Positions 9,065 to 18,355 of a stretch of 64,000 nt of DNA are shown piece after piece. The position numbers were made by a program, and so were the translations under genes. Origin of the DNA: Aquisalinus luteolus (GTDB taxonomy: Bacteria; Pseudomonadota; Alphaproteobacteria; Caulobacterales; Parvularculaceae); the NCBI RefSeq assembly GCF_009712425.2, contig NZ_VCJR02000002.1:434001-498000 (forward strand), in the 5' to 3' direction. Every line of letters starts with the position of its first letter. The stretch's first letter is position 1. The notes below the pieces were generated by a model that was not told the origin of the DNA, did not search any database, and was given only the letters and a program-made list of their open reading frames with translations.

Positions 9065-9694
9065 CTATTGCCGCTGGAACTCACCGGAAAAGCTGATAAC
9101 CACCTCGTCGCTGACAAAGCTGGAGAACCGCCCGAGGCCGAAATCGGACCGGTTCAGCAAGCCCTCGGCATCGAACCCCAGCGTATAAGCGCCGGTCAGC
9201 GGCACCTCCGCCCCGCCATTGAAGGTGACAGTCAGGGTCACCGGCGCGGTCGTCTCGCCGATGGTCAGATCGCCGGTCACCTCGCCCATATTTGCGCCGG
9301 TGACGGAAATACCGGTCGACACGAAGCGGGCCTGCGGCGCAGCCTCGACATCGAACCAGTCACTGCCTTTCAGCGTGTCGGTGAAATCCGGCGTCGCGAT
9401 GGCCAGCGAATTCATGTCGACCAGCACGTCCAGCGTCGCGGCTTCCGGGGTTGCCTCGTCAAAGTTCAGGCTCGCCTCCAGCCGGTCAAACCGCCCGGTC
9501 AGGGTCGACAGGCCCATATGGTCGAGACTGAAGGACAGGCTCGCGTGGTCTGGGTCGAGACGATATAGGCCGGGTTTCAGCGCCGCCTGTTCCTGCCTCA
9601 CCGCAGGTGTCAGCACATCACGCACGCCCGGCAGGTCGGCCAGGCTGGCACAGCCAACGAGGCTCAAAGCCAATAGAATGGGCGCAAAACGCAT
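9065..9694 (-). CDS. YceI-like lipoprotein
   Basis: A 209-residue YceI-family protein whose signal peptide ends in LSLVGC, a lipobox, so it is probably a lipoprotein. The YceI domain covers about residues 42-208, with YRLDPDHASLSFSLDHMGLS at its start, then KGSDWFDVEAAPQARFVS and ETTAPVTLTVTFNG. The start at 9694 has AAGGGG upstream and lies just below the stop of the kynureninase-like gene, ten bases away. It differs considerably from the neighbouring YceI protein, so the pair is not a recent duplication. Confidence 0.87.
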   Translation of the reverse strand: MRFAPILLALSLVGCASLADLPGVRDVLTPAVRQEQAALKPGLYRLDPDHASLSFSLDHMGLSTLTGRFDRLEASLNFDEATPEAATLDVLVDMNSLAIATPDFTDTLKGSDWFDVEAAPQARFVSTGISVTGANMGEVTGDLTIGETTAPVTLTVTFNGGAEVPLTGAYTLGFDAEGLLNRSDFGLGRFSSFVSDEVVISFSGEFQRQ

Positions 9695-9704
9695 GTGTTT
9701 CCCC

Positions 9705-10823
9705 TTAGCCAGTGAGCGCGGCAAGCGCCGCATCGATATCCTCCTCCGTGATATAGAGGTGAACCGACAGGCGCAAAGCCCCGGCGCGGCAGTCATGGCG
9801 TATGCCGGTCTCTTCCAGACGTTTGGTGGCCGCCTCCACATCAGGCGGCGCATAGAGCAAATGCGAGCCGCGTCGGCCTTCTCGCGTTTCAGATTTAAGC
9901 ATGGCCGGATCGAGACCATCGATCAGCCTCCCCAGGCGTTGCTGGTTCTGGCGGTGGATCGTCCCTATCCCGATTTCCGTCAGCGTCTCTATCGACTGCG
10001 CTGCCATCGCATAGGGCAGGACAGACGGCGTGCCGCCCCAGAAGCGTCTTGCGTCGGGGGCATAGCGGAAGTCCTTCAGGTCGAATTCGAACGGGTTCTC
10101 GTGGCTGAACCAGCCGACATCGAGCGGCTGGCATTTCGCGATGATCTGCGGGCTGGCCCAGAGGAACGCCGCACCCGGCCCGCCGCAGAGATATTTCACC
10201 GAGGTGCCGATGACAAAATCCGCCTGCCACGCAGCGATGTCGATGGCGATCGTGCCGGCCGACTGCGCGATATCAACAGTGCTGACGATGCCGCGTGTCC
10301 TTGCGGCATCTGTGATCGCCGCGACAGGCGCCAGCATGGCCGAGTTGGAATAGGCATGGGTGACGAGCACGATGCCGACATCCTCGCCCATGGCGTCGAG
10401 CCAGACGGTCGCGTCGGTCAGGTCAGCCTCGCGCGGCAGATAGCGCAAATGCCAGCCGAGCCGCTCGGCCTGCAGCGCGACGAAGCCGATGGTGGGGAAG
10501 TCCTGTTCGCTGAGCAGGATGGTGTTGCGCTTGCCGGGTTCGGGCAGGGAAAAGAGGATCTTGGTCAGCGCCGAAGAAACATTCGTCTGGGGGCAGATCA
10601 TCGCCGGATCGGTATTGAGGAATGCACCAAGTCCGCACCGGAACCGGTCGATGACCGCAAGCCACTCATCCCATGACTGGCCCTGTGCCTGCCATGGTGC
10701 CAGCACAGCATCGCTCAACCCTTCCGCAATCCCTGTCGGCATCAGTCCGACGGAATGGGACAGGAAATAGTGCCCGTCCGGCAGGTGGAAACGTACCCTC
10801 ACGCTGTCATCCAGCCCGGTCAT
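9705..10823 (-). CDS. Kynureninase-like PLP enzyme (fold type I, class V)
   Basis: A 372-residue PLP-dependent enzyme. The PLP lysine is in GTSVKYLCGGPGA, where true kynureninases have a very similar YKYLNGGPGA segment, and GWFSHENPFEFD and FWGGTPSVLPY also align with kynureninase. It is shorter than the usual 400-420 residues, so it could be a divergent kynureninase or a relative acting on another substrate. Its ATG at 10823 shares one base with the stop of the tryptophan 2,3-dioxygenase gene (TGATG), which suggests translational coupling. Together they would carry tryptophan toward anthranilate. No kynurenine formamidase gene is present in the window. Confidence 0.78.
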   Translation of the reverse strand: MTGLDDSVRVRFHLPDGHYFLSHSVGLMPTGIAEGLSDAVLAPWQAQGQSWDEWLAVIDRFRCGLGAFLNTDPAMICPQTNVSSALTKILFSLPEPGKRNTILLSEQDFPTIGFVALQAERLGWHLRYLPREADLTDATVWLDAMGEDVGIVLVTHAYSNSAMLAPVAAITDAARTRGIVSTVDIAQSAGTIAIDIAAWQADFVIGTSVKYLCGGPGAAFLWASPQIIAKCQPLDVGWFSHENPFEFDLKDFRYAPDARRFWGGTPSVLPYAMAAQSIETLTEIGIGTIHRQNQQRLGRLIDGLDPAMLKSETREGRRGSHLLYAPPDVEAATKRLEETGIRHDCRAGALRLSVHLYITEEDIDAALAALTG

Positions 10824-11587
10824 CAATGCGCCTTGATACCGCTGCCATCGCTGGTCTTTCCCAGTGCATCTCGCTCACGACCATAGGAGGCGCCCCACTC
10901 ATCGGTCATCCGTCCGCGCACGGACCACAGGGCCGGATAGAATTGCGACTTCAGCCCGTTCTGCAGGATCTCGACCGGGCGGCCCTTCAGCGATTTGGCA
11001 TCGAGGCCGATGGAGCGGTGGATCAGCTGGATGTGGTGATAGCGGAAGCGCTGGAACAGCTCGTCGAAATCGGCCATCGCCTCGGCGACCATATAGGCAT
11101 CACCATGGTCGTAGCCGCCATCATAGATGTCATCGACGCTCTTGCCGTCGCCGGTCAGATACACCCGCTCATAGGTGTCCCAAAGCTCCGGTGCCATCCT
11201 CAATAGCGTGCGAAAACCGGGCGATTCCTGCCCGGAGCCGTTGCCGAGTTGCAGGCGGATTTCCTGATATTCCTTCGGCGACATGGTCTCCAAGAGCGCG
11301 ATCTGCGAGATAAGGTGCTGCTGCAACAGGTGCACGCGTTTGAACAGTGTCAGTACACGGTTCGACTGGCGCTGGTCCATATAGTCGTCGATCTCAAGCA
11401 GGGTAAAGGCCATCAGCTTCATCCACAACTCTTCGACCTGATGGACGATCTGGAACTGCAGCTCGTCATGATTGGCAAGGCCGTCATAGGGCTTCTGACA
11501 GGACAGGAGGGAATGGGTGTTGAGGTAAATCTCGTAATCGAGCGAGCCGTCGCCGCCGATCATCTCGTAATATTTGTCGCGGTTCAT
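10823..11587 (-). CDS. kynA: Tryptophan 2,3-dioxygenase
   Basis: A 254-residue haem dioxygenase that opens the indole ring of tryptophan to give N-formylkynurenine. The family signatures DYEIYLNTHSLLSCQKP, HDELQFQIVHQVEELWMKL and SGQESPGFR are all visible; the latter contributes substrate-binding residues. The C-terminal RYHHIQLIHRSIG segment contains the region of the haem ligand histidine. The start at 11587 has GGGAGA nine bases upstream; a longer reading frame adds an arginine-rich stretch not typical of the family. It is the first gene of a coupled pair with the kynureninase-like gene. Confidence 0.93.
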   Translation of the reverse strand: MNRDKYYEMIGGDGSLDYEIYLNTHSLLSCQKPYDGLANHDELQFQIVHQVEELWMKLMAFTLLEIDDYMDQRQSNRVLTLFKRVHLLQQHLISQIALLETMSPKEYQEIRLQLGNGSGQESPGFRTLLRMAPELWDTYERVYLTGDGKSVDDIYDGGYDHGDAYMVAEAMADFDELFQRFRYHHIQLIHRSIGLDAKSLKGRPVEILQNGLKSQFYPALWSVRGRMTDEWGASYGRERDALGKTSDGSGIKAH

Positions 11588-11670
11588 GCGGGGTCTCCCG
11601 GATATCTGGCGCGGAGCGCGCCGGTCTGCCGACACTAGAGCAGTCGCCGGAACCCCTCGCAAGACGCAGG

Positions 11671-12423
11671 TCAGCCTTTGGCAGAGCAGGCCGGGCAGGC
11701 GGGGTCGCGTGGCAGTTTCACGCGCCGCGTCGTGGCGTTCATGCCATTATATATCAAGACGTGCCCGGCGAGCGGTTCGCCGAAACCGGTCAGGAAACGG
11801 ATCGCTTCCATAGCAGCCACAGCGCCGACAATGCCCGGCACGGCGCCGAGCACGCCCTGCGTCTCGCAATCGGCGGCATCGGGTGGTGTCTCCGGCACGA
11901 GGCAGCGATAGCAGGGCTGGTCAGGGCCGGGGGTAAACAGCGCGACCTGGCCGTCGAAGCGGCCGATGGCGGCGGAGAGAAACGGCGTACCCGTCTCAAG
12001 GCAGGCATCGTTCAGCGCATAGCGCGCGTCGAAATTGTCGACCCCCTCAATGACGAGATCGATGCCGTCGAGCAGCTCTTTGGCATTGTTGGTCGTCAGC
12101 CGCGCTTCGATGGCCTCGACTGTGCAGTCCGGATTGATAGCCTGCAGGCGCTCGGCAGCCATCGTAGCCTTCGGTTTGCCAATATCGTCCGTGGTGAACA
12201 ATATCTGCCGCTGCAGGTTCGACAGGGCGACTCCATCGTCATCACACAGACGGATATGGCCGACGCCGGCGGCGGCGAGATAGGCGAGGATCGGGCAGCC
12301 AAGCCCGCCGGCGCCGACAACCAGCACCCGCGCATCCAGCAGTGCCTGCTGGCCCTGTCCGCCGATCTCCGGCAACAGGATGTGGCGCTTGTATCGCTCC
12401 AACTGGTCGGGGGTGAGGGGCAT
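11671..12423 (-). CDS. moeB: E1-like adenylyltransferase MoeB/ThiF/HesA family
   Basis: A 250-residue E1-like enzyme that adenylates the C-terminal glycine of a ubiquitin-like sulfur carrier such as MoaD or ThiS. It has the ATP-binding GAGGLGCPILAYLAAAGVG motif (about residues 36-54), the DNFDARY aspartate, a conserved cysteine segment CETQGVLGAVPG, and two zinc-type CxxC pairs (CYRC and CPAC). There is no C-terminal rhodanese domain. The start MPLTPDQLERY is typical of the family; upstream sequence in the same frame is part of a hairpin region. The choice between MoeB and ThiF cannot be made from context; MoeB is the conventional call. Confidence 0.85.
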   Translation of the reverse strand: MPLTPDQLERYKRHILLPEIGGQGQQALLDARVLVVGAGGLGCPILAYLAAAGVGHIRLCDDDGVALSNLQRQILFTTDDIGKPKATMAAERLQAINPDCTVEAIEARLTTNNAKELLDGIDLVIEGVDNFDARYALNDACLETGTPFLSAAIGRFDGQVALFTPGPDQPCYRCLVPETPPDAADCETQGVLGAVPGIVGAVAAMEAIRFLTGFGEPLAGHVLIYNGMNATTRRVKLPRDPACPACSAKG

Positions 12424-12478
12424 GGGGTTTCGCCTGTAATCTTTGTCGTGCGGATGGCACGACTTTTTTCCGCCAACA

Positions 12479-12507
12479 GCCTGTAAGGCAGACTCTGCCT
12501 TACAGGC
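12479..12507. repeat. Perfect inverted repeat (13-bp stem, 3-base loop)
   Basis: GCCTGTAAGGCAG and its exact reverse complement are separated by ACT. The hairpin lies between dut and moeB, 56 bases upstream of the moeB start. It is not followed by a T-run on the minus strand, so it is not an ordinary intrinsic terminator. It may be an mRNA structure in the dut-moeB transcript or an operator. Confidence 0.75.
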
Positions 12508-12521
12508 TTGGCAGACCATTG

Positions 12522-12607
12522 TTTTACCGGTCCTGAATTGTCAAGGACGGTCCCGAAGGGGCCGCCGCGGAGCGGGCTGCGCTCCTTGACTATTCAGGGC
12601 CGGTGAA
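12522..12607. repeat. Long imperfect inverted repeat between dut and moeB
   Basis: The left arm (12522-12550) starts TTTTACCGGTCCTGAATTG and the right arm (12580-12607) is nearly its reverse complement; most mismatches would still allow G-U pairing in RNA. The 30-base apex is very GC-rich. The structure begins 15 bases after the dut stop on the transcribed strand, so it could protect or terminate the dut message. A REP-like dispersed palindrome is the main alternative. Confidence 0.65.
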
Positions 12608-12622
12608 ACACCGAGGGTCGGA

Positions 12623-13099
12623 TTATTGAGACCCCGTCGACCCGAAGCCGCCTTCGCCGCGCTCGGTCTCATCCAGTTCGTCGACTTCTTCATAGATCGC
12701 CTGGAACACCGGCGCGATCACCATCTGGCCGATGCGGTCGCCGCGATTGATGGTGAAGTCCTCCGCGCCGTGATTGATCAGGATCACTTTTAGCTCGCCG
12801 CGATAATCGGCGTCGATCGTGCCGGGTGCATTGACGCAGGAAATGCCGTGCTTGGCGGCGAGGCCGGAGCGCGGGCGCATCTGCGCTTCCCAGCCGGGCG
12901 GCAGGGCCATGGCAAGGCCTGTCGGCACCATGAAGCGCTCGCCGGGCTTCAGCACCAGAGGTTCTCCTTCGGGGATCGCGGCACGCACGTCCGCGCCCGC
13001 AGCCAGCGCCGTCTCGTATTTCGGCAGGGCCAGCCCCGCGGCATGGGGCAGGCGTTTCAGCTGGACGACGGGCGGCTTTGCGATCGGCATGTGGGTCAT
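12623..13099 (-). CDS. dut: Deoxyuridine 5'-triphosphate nucleotidohydrolase
   Basis: A 158-residue trimeric dUTPase that converts dUTP to dUMP and pyrophosphate. This keeps uracil out of DNA and feeds thymidylate synthesis. All five motifs are visible: AGADVRA (1), [11 protein letters not shown] (2), [14 protein letters not shown] (3), RGDRIGQMV (4) and GEGGFGSTG (5, the C-terminal arm). The ATG at 13099 has AGGGATTTGAG upstream; an ATG three codons later is also possible. It is on the same strand as moeB but separated by two hairpins. Confidence 0.96.
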   Translation of the reverse strand: MTHMPIAKPPVVQLKRLPHAAGLALPKYETALAAGADVRAAIPEGEPLVLKPGERFMVPTGLAMALPPGWEAQMRPRSGLAAKHGISCVNAPGTIDADYRGELKVILINHGAEDFTINRGDRIGQMVIAPVFQAIYEEVDELDETERGEGGFGSTGSQ

Positions 13100-13177
13100 T
13101 CTCAAATCCCTATGCCGCCGCTTCGTGTCGGGCAAGCGCGAAACGCGCGAATCTGGAAAATCAGGTCTGGAAAACTG

Positions 13178-14167
13178 TTATTCCTTCTCGACAACGCCCA
13201 GCGCGTCCTTCATGCCCGGCAGCCATTCTTCGGTGTTCCGGTCCCAGACGGGGAAGGTGTTGGCGAAAGCCCATGGGCAGGTGGCGACACCCGCGCCTTC
13301 CATGGTTTCGCGCACCATCGCCGTCCACGGCACCCGCTTTTCCAGCGGCACCCGATCATAGACGCCATACTCGCCGAGGAAGACCGGATAGCCGGTCGCC
13401 TCGCCATGGGCCTTGGCGATGGCGGCATCGTCGATGACCTGCTGGCGCTCTTCTTCCGTGCCCCAGTCGACCTCGCGGTCTTCCGGCATCCCGGCCCATG
13501 GCGCCATCTGGTGGGTGAAGGCGTGGGGGTCGTAATAATGGAAAGTATGCACGATGTTTTCATCGCCCGGCGTCTCGGGGATCGAAGGCAGGCCGCGGAT
13601 CGAATTCCACTGGTCGCCGCCGATGATCACGATCCGCTCCGGGTTCGTCTCGCGGATTGCGGCAAGGCCGTTGAGCAGGACCTCCTGCATCACGTCGCCA
13701 GAGAGTTCGTCCCGCGGCTCGTTCAAAATCTCGAAATAGAGCGTATCCGGATAATCCTTGTAGTGGCGGGCAACCTGTTCCCACAGGGCGGTGAACTTGT
13801 CGCTGTACTCAGCCGGATTCTCATACAGCTCGTCGAAGTGGTGGATGTTGAGGATGACCTTCAGATCCTCTTCCATCGCCCAGCCGATCATCTCGTCGAC
13901 CGTGTCGAACCAGTCCTGCTCGATCGTGTAGGGAGCTTCGTCCGGCGCATAGGCCGACCAGCGCACGGGGATGCGCACCGTGTCGATATTGGTCTTGCCG
14001 ATGGCGGTGAAATAGCGCCGGTCCGGCACATTGCCCCATGACGCATCGCGCGGCGCTTCCAGCGTATTGCCGATATTGATGCATTTCTTCGTCTCGAACT
14101 CGGCGGCATTCGCGGCGCTGAGAGCGGCTAGCGCGCAGGCGGTGGAAAGCAGGATGGATCGGAACAT
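13178..14167 (-). CDS. Exported GH5-family glycoside hydrolase (endoglucanase-like)
   Basis: A 329-residue secreted glycosidase with a signal peptide ending SAANA. The single (beta/alpha)8 domain has the GH5 landmarks: NIGNTLEAP near the start, DTVRIPVRW, the acid/base glutamate in FEILNEP, HFYYDP-like HTFHYYDPHAFTHQ, and the nucleophile glutamate in FLGEYGVY. It probably cleaves beta-1,4-glucan or a similar beta-linked polysaccharide outside the cytoplasm. There is no carbohydrate-binding module. It sits between folC and dut without other polysaccharide genes, so it may act on self-made or environmental glucan. Confidence 0.9.
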   Translation of the reverse strand: MFRSILLSTACALAALSAANAAEFETKKCINIGNTLEAPRDASWGNVPDRRYFTAIGKTNIDTVRIPVRWSAYAPDEAPYTIEQDWFDTVDEMIGWAMEEDLKVILNIHHFDELYENPAEYSDKFTALWEQVARHYKDYPDTLYFEILNEPRDELSGDVMQEVLLNGLAAIRETNPERIVIIGGDQWNSIRGLPSIPETPGDENIVHTFHYYDPHAFTHQMAPWAGMPEDREVDWGTEEERQQVIDDAAIAKAHGEATGYPVFLGEYGVYDRVPLEKRVPWTAMVRETMEGAGVATCPWAFANTFPVWDRNTEEWLPGMKDALGVVEKE

Positions 14168-14241
14168 GAGGCGGCCTCCTTATATCTGATTACCGTCACG
14201 CTACCCCATGGCAGCCCGGCAATCAAAGACTCAAAGACGTG

Positions 14242-15564
14242 TCAGCCATTATCTTCCAGCACTTCACCGGCCAGATAGAGCGAGCCGCAGATCAGGATGC
14301 GCGGCGCGCCTTCATTTGAGCGGAAGGCACTGTCGAGGGCTTCGCTCAGCGCGGTCTCGACGCTTTCGCAGGCAAGCGCCGGAAGCCCGGCATGGCGGGC
14401 GGAAACGGCGACCTTTTCCGGGTCGCTGGCCGTGCCGGTCTGGGCTTGCACTGTATAGACCATGGAGACAAGGTCGGCGAAGCAGCCGAAAAATCCGTCT
14501 GCGTCCTTGTTTTCCTGCAGGCCGGAAATGAGGATCAGCGGGCGCGGCTGGCGTTCCTCAAGGTCGGCCATGGCGCGGGCGATGGCACGCGCGGCATGGG
14601 GGTTGTGCCCGCCATCGAGCCAGATCTCGACATCCTCATGGGCCTTGGCTTTTGCCATCTCGACAAGAGGGCCGGTGGTCAGCCGCTGCAGGCGCGCAGG
14701 CCAGAAGGCCCCCTCAAGACCGGCGGAAATCTTGTCATCGTTCGGTGCAACGCCAGCGGCCTTCAGCGCGGCGACGGCGAGACCGGCATTCTCGATCTGG
14801 TGTCCGCCCAGCATGCGCGGCGGTGACAGGTCCGACAGCGAGTTCTCGTCCTGATAGACAAACCGCCCCTGTTCCATGAAGGCCGACCAGTCCTGCCCAG
14901 CGATATGCATCGGCGCGCCGAGGGCCAGTGCCCGGTCTTCCAGCACTTTCAGCGCCTCCTGGCGCTGGGCGCCAATCACGGCGGGGCGGCCCTTCTTGAT
15001 GATGCCAGCCTTCTCAAAGGCTATCTTCTCGATCGTGTCACCCAGATAGGACTGGTGGTCGAGGCCGATGGGGGTGATCACGCTGGCGATCGGGTCATCG
15101 ACTACATTGGTCGCGTCGAGCCTGCCGCCGAGGCCGGTTTCCAGCAGCAGCACATCCGCTGGCGTCTCGGCAAAGGCCAGGAACGCAGCGCAGGTGACCG
15201 CCTCGAAATAGGTCAGTTCGACATCGCCTGCAGCCGCCTCGCATTTGCCCAGTACCCGGAGCAGTTCCTTGTCCTCGATCTGCCCGCCCGCCAGCACGAT
15301 GCGCTCGTTGAAGCGCACGAGGTGAGGGGAGGTGTAGACATGCACCCGGTGCCCGGCGGACGTCAGGATCGCGCGCATATAGGCGATCACCGACCCCTTG
15401 CCATTGGTCCCGGCAGCATGGATTACCGGTGGAAGCTTACGATGCGGAGAGCCGAGCCGCTCCAACCCCTTCAGCACACGGTCGAGCGACAGGTCGATAA
15501 TGCGCGGGCGACGCTCGGCCAGGCGTGCCAGCAGGGCGTTTACATCGGCTGAGTTTCGTTGCAC
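14242..15564 (-). CDS. folC: Bifunctional dihydrofolate synthase/folylpolyglutamate synthase
   Basis: A 440-residue Mur-ligase-family enzyme that adds glutamate to dihydropteroate and then to tetrahydrofolate. The P-loop is GTNGKGSVIAYM (about residues 49-60); SPHLVRFNERI and LLETGLGGRLDATNV are folate-ligase signatures; DGGHNPHA marks the C-terminal domain. It is the last gene of the trpA-accD-folC block, 26 bases after accD, an order commonly seen in alphaproteobacteria. Confidence 0.95.
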   Translation of the reverse strand: MQRNSADVNALLARLAERRPRIIDLSLDRVLKGLERLGSPHRKLPPVIHAAGTNGKGSVIAYMRAILTSAGHRVHVYTSPHLVRFNERIVLAGGQIEDKELLRVLGKCEAAAGDVELTYFEAVTCAAFLAFAETPADVLLLETGLGGRLDATNVVDDPIASVITPIGLDHQSYLGDTIEKIAFEKAGIIKKGRPAVIGAQRQEALKVLEDRALALGAPMHIAGQDWSAFMEQGRFVYQDENSLSDLSPPRMLGGHQIENAGLAVAALKAAGVAPNDDKISAGLEGAFWPARLQRLTTGPLVEMAKAKAHEDVEIWLDGGHNPHAARAIARAMADLEERQPRPLILISGLQENKDADGFFGCFADLVSMVYTVQAQTGTASDPEKVAVSARHAGLPALACESVETALSEALDSAFRSNEGAPRILICGSLYLAGEVLEDNG

Positions 15565-15590
15565 GGGTGGCGGTTTTTCTGTTCTGTGAT

Positions 15591-16592
15591 TTATTCAGCG
15601 GCCTTGTCGAGACCGTCAGTATCCTGGCCTGACTTGCTGACCGTGTCGTTGGCTTTTGCCGTCGGTGCGGGCAGGCTCGTCACATTGCTGGTCTCGTTGT
15701 CAGCCTTCTTTTCCGGCTTGGCGGCCGGCTTGGCCTTGACGCCATGGCGGGTGAAGACGCGCAACAGGCCGCCCAGCGTTTCGCGCAGTTCCTTGCGCGG
15801 CACGACCATGTCGACCATGCCCTTGTCGTGCAAATATTCCGCTCGCTGAAAGCCTTCCGGCAGTTTCTCGCGGATGGTCTGCTCGATGACGCGCGGGCCG
15901 GCAAAGCCGATCAGGGCACCGGGTTCGGCCAGATGCACATCACCCAGCATGGCGTAGGAGGCGGTCACGCCACCTGTCGTTGGATTGGTCAGCACGACCA
16001 CATAAGGAAGGCCCGCTTCCTTGACCATCTGCACGGCAATGGTGGTGCGCGGCATTTGCATCAGCGACAGGATGCCTTCCTGCATGCGCGCACCGCCGGA
16101 GGCGGTGAACATCACGAATGGCGCTTTCCTGGAGACGGCTTCCTCGGCCGCGCGGATAATCCCTTCGCCGAGACCCATGCCCATGGACCCGCCCATGAAG
16201 GCGAAATTCTGCACGGCGACAACGGTGGTCACGCCGTCAACCTTGCCGACGCCGATAACGATTGCGTCTTCTTCACCGGTTTTCTTGCGGTATTCGCGCA
16301 GGCGGTCGGTGTATTTCTTTTCGTCGCGGAATTTCAGCGGGTCGACCGCGACTTCCGGCAGCTTGATCTTCTTCCACTTGCCGTCATCGAACAGGGCGTT
16401 CAGGCGCTCAGTCACATCGATCTTCATGTGGTGGTCGCAGGACGGGCAGACATGCAGGTTCGCCTCAAGGTCCCGGTTGAAGATCATCTCGCTGCATGCC
16501 GGGCACTTGGTCCACAGGGTATCGCCGCTGTCGGACTGGTTGCGGAAGATTTTCTTGATCCCCGGCGGGGTGATATCGGAAAGCCAGTTCAT
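15591..16592 (-). CDS. accD: Acetyl-CoA carboxylase carboxyltransferase subunit beta
   Basis: A 333-residue subunit that works with AccA to transfer the carboxyl group from biotin-carboxyl carrier protein to acetyl-CoA, giving malonyl-CoA. A four-cysteine zinc ribbon is present (Cys30, Cys33, Cys49, Cys52). The crotonase-like core has [16 protein letters not shown] and [11 protein letters not shown]. The C-terminal 45 residues are low-complexity and lysine/alanine-rich. The start at 16592 is preceded by ACAGGAGA. It lies 28 bases after trpA and 26 before folC. Confidence 0.96.
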   Translation of the reverse strand: MNWLSDITPPGIKKIFRNQSDSGDTLWTKCPACSEMIFNRDLEANLHVCPSCDHHMKIDVTERLNALFDDGKWKKIKLPEVAVDPLKFRDEKKYTDRLREYRKKTGEEDAIVIGVGKVDGVTTVVAVQNFAFMGGSMGMGLGEGIIRAAEEAVSRKAPFVMFTASGGARMQEGILSLMQMPRTTIAVQMVKEAGLPYVVVLTNPTTGGVTASYAMLGDVHLAEPGALIGFAGPRVIEQTIREKLPEGFQRAEYLHDKGMVDMVVPRKELRETLGGLLRVFTRHGVKAKPAAKPEKKADNETSNVTSLPAPTAKANDTVSKSGQDTDGLDKAAE

Positions 16593-16620
16593 TCGGGTCT
16601 CCTGTAACCTTTCAAGTACT

Positions 16621-17454
16621 CTATCTGGCGCTGTGCGCCGCGTCAGCAAGGCTTTTCGCCAGCGACGTTACCGCGGATGTTACATTATCGCGGCTATTCT
16701 GGTCTTTTTCCAGGGCGCCTGCAAGCGCCTCGATCAATGCCGAACCGACAACGACGGCATCCGCCGTTCTGGCGATTTCAGCCGCCCGTTCGGGCGTTTT
16801 GACCCCGAAACCAACCGCGACAGGCAGGCCGGAGGCAGCCTTCAAGCGGCTAACAGCGCTGGACACGGCTTTGTTCGCGCCGGTCGCGCCGCCGGTGATC
16901 CCGGCAACGGAAACATAATAGACAAAGCCTGAGGTGTTCTTAACGACGCTCGGTAATCTTTCATCGTCGGTCGTCGGCGTGGCGAGGCGGATGAAATCCA
17001 TGCCGGCCTTGCCCGCAGGTATGCACAGCTCCTCGTCTTCCTCCGGCGGCAGGTCGACGACGATCAACCCGTCGACACCGGCCTCTTTCGCTTCGGCGAG
17101 GAAGGTATCGACGCCCATGGAATAGACCGGGTTGTAATAGCCCATCAGGATGATCGGGGTCTCGTTGTCGTCTTTCCTGAACTCGCGCACCATCTGCAGC
17201 GTTTTTTTCAGGGTCTGGCCAGCCTCCAGCGCGCGCAGGCCGGCGGCCTGGATTGCCGGGCCGTCGGCCATCGGGTCGGTGAAGCAGATGCCAAGCTCGA
17301 TCAGGTCAGCGCCTGCCGCCGGCAATTGCTTCATGAGGGCAAGCGAGGTGTCGTAATCCGGGTCCCCGGCCATGATGAACGGGATGAAAGCGGCGCGGTT
17401 CGCCTCTTTCAGCTTTTCGAATCTGGCGGTGATGCGGGAGACGGATGAGGACAT
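16621..17454 (-). CDS. trpA: Tryptophan synthase alpha subunit
   Basis: A 277-residue TIM barrel that cleaves indole-3-glycerol phosphate to indole and glyceraldehyde 3-phosphate. The catalytic glutamate is in [16 protein letters not shown], which also holds the catalytic aspartate; the family usually has PFSDP here, so CFT is a small variation. [10 protein letters not shown] and the phosphate-binding GFGVKTPE are also present. Its partner trpB lies almost 4 kb upstream, separated by sulfide-metabolism genes, whereas the two are usually adjacent. It starts 82 bases after the TauE/SafE gene. Confidence 0.96.
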   Translation of the reverse strand: MSSSVSRITARFEKLKEANRAAFIPFIMAGDPDYDTSLALMKQLPAAGADLIELGICFTDPMADGPAIQAAGLRALEAGQTLKKTLQMVREFRKDDNETPIILMGYYNPVYSMGVDTFLAEAKEAGVDGLIVVDLPPEEDEELCIPAGKAGMDFIRLATPTTDDERLPSVVKNTSGFVYYVSVAGITGGATGANKAVSSAVSRLKAASGLPVAVGFGVKTPERAAEIARTADAVVVGSALIEALAGALEKDQNSRDNVTSAVTSLAKSLADAAHSAR

Positions 17455-17536
17455 GAACCGGGTGTGTTCCCTTTATTCGGCGGTCAGCGGACCATCCCAA
17501 TAGCGAGGCACTGCCCGGTTTTGCAAGCAAAAAGCC

Positions 17537-18322
17537 CTAAAAGAGCGCCGATCCGGCGATCCACAGGCCTATAATGATCACTGCGGCGGCAAAGACGATA
17601 CGCAGGGCTGCGCCGTGGGCGGCAAGACGGGCGTTCAGCGCCTGACCGGCAAAGACCCCTAAAGCACCGCCCAGGATCAGCCACAGGGCTGCTGGCCAGC
17701 TGACATAGCCGGACAGGGCGTAATTGCCCGCCGTGGTCAGGCCGAATGCAGTGACAGCGACGAGGGAGGTGCCGATGGCATAGCGGATCGGCATGGCAGT
17801 TGCCGCCATCAGGCCGGGGGCAATCAGGAACCCGCCGCCAATCCCGAAAAACCCTGCTGCGCCGCCGGCGCCGAGGCCCATGGGGATCAGCCGTGGCAGC
17901 AATTTGCGCGCGCTGCCCCGGTCGAGATGGACTGACGGGTCGCCCGGCTGGTCTGCCCCGCGCAGCATCAGGACGCCGACGACCACCATCAGGCCGCCGA
18001 ACCAGCCGATCAATACGCCGCCATCGATCAGCTTGCCGAGGGTCGAGCCCGCCAGCGCGCCGATGAACCCGGCTATCGTGAAAGCGGTGGCGCAGGGCCA
18101 TTTCACCGTTCCGGCCCTCATATGGGTGGCGAGGCCAGCCATTGCGTTGATGGCGACTGCAAAAGCCGCCGTGCCGATAGCGATATGGGGGGCGTCAACG
18201 CCAACGAAATATAGCAGGAGCGGCACGGCAAGGATCGATCCGCCGCCGCCAATCAGGGCGAGGCTCGCCCCGACGAGAACGCCGGAGGCAAGCGCTGTCA
18301 GGATGAAATGAAGTTCGCCCAT
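17537..18322 (-). CDS. TauE/SafE (TSUP) family membrane transporter
   Basis: A 261-residue integral membrane protein with about eight hydrophobic helices. Glycine-rich helix motifs near the start of each half (GASLALIGGGGSILAVPLLLY and LGAGGAAGFFGIGGGFLIAPG) are the internal repeat typical of TSUP transporters. The family exports sulfite, sulfoacetate and related sulfur compounds. It is the third gene of a bigR-rhodanese-TSUP unit, so export of sulfite or thiosulfate made by the adjacent persulfide dioxygenase is the best inference. Confidence 0.9.
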   Translation of the reverse strand: MGELHFILTALASGVLVGASLALIGGGGSILAVPLLLYFVGVDAPHIAIGTAAFAVAINAMAGLATHMRAGTVKWPCATAFTIAGFIGALAGSTLGKLIDGGVLIGWFGGLMVVVGVLMLRGADQPGDPSVHLDRGSARKLLPRLIPMGLGAGGAAGFFGIGGGFLIAPGLMAATAMPIRYAIGTSLVAVTAFGLTTAGNYALSGYVSWPAALWLILGGALGVFAGQALNARLAAHGAALRIVFAAAVIIIGLWIAGSALF

Positions 18323-18355
18323 CGGTTTATTACCTTAGCCCGTTTAGGAGTTCTG

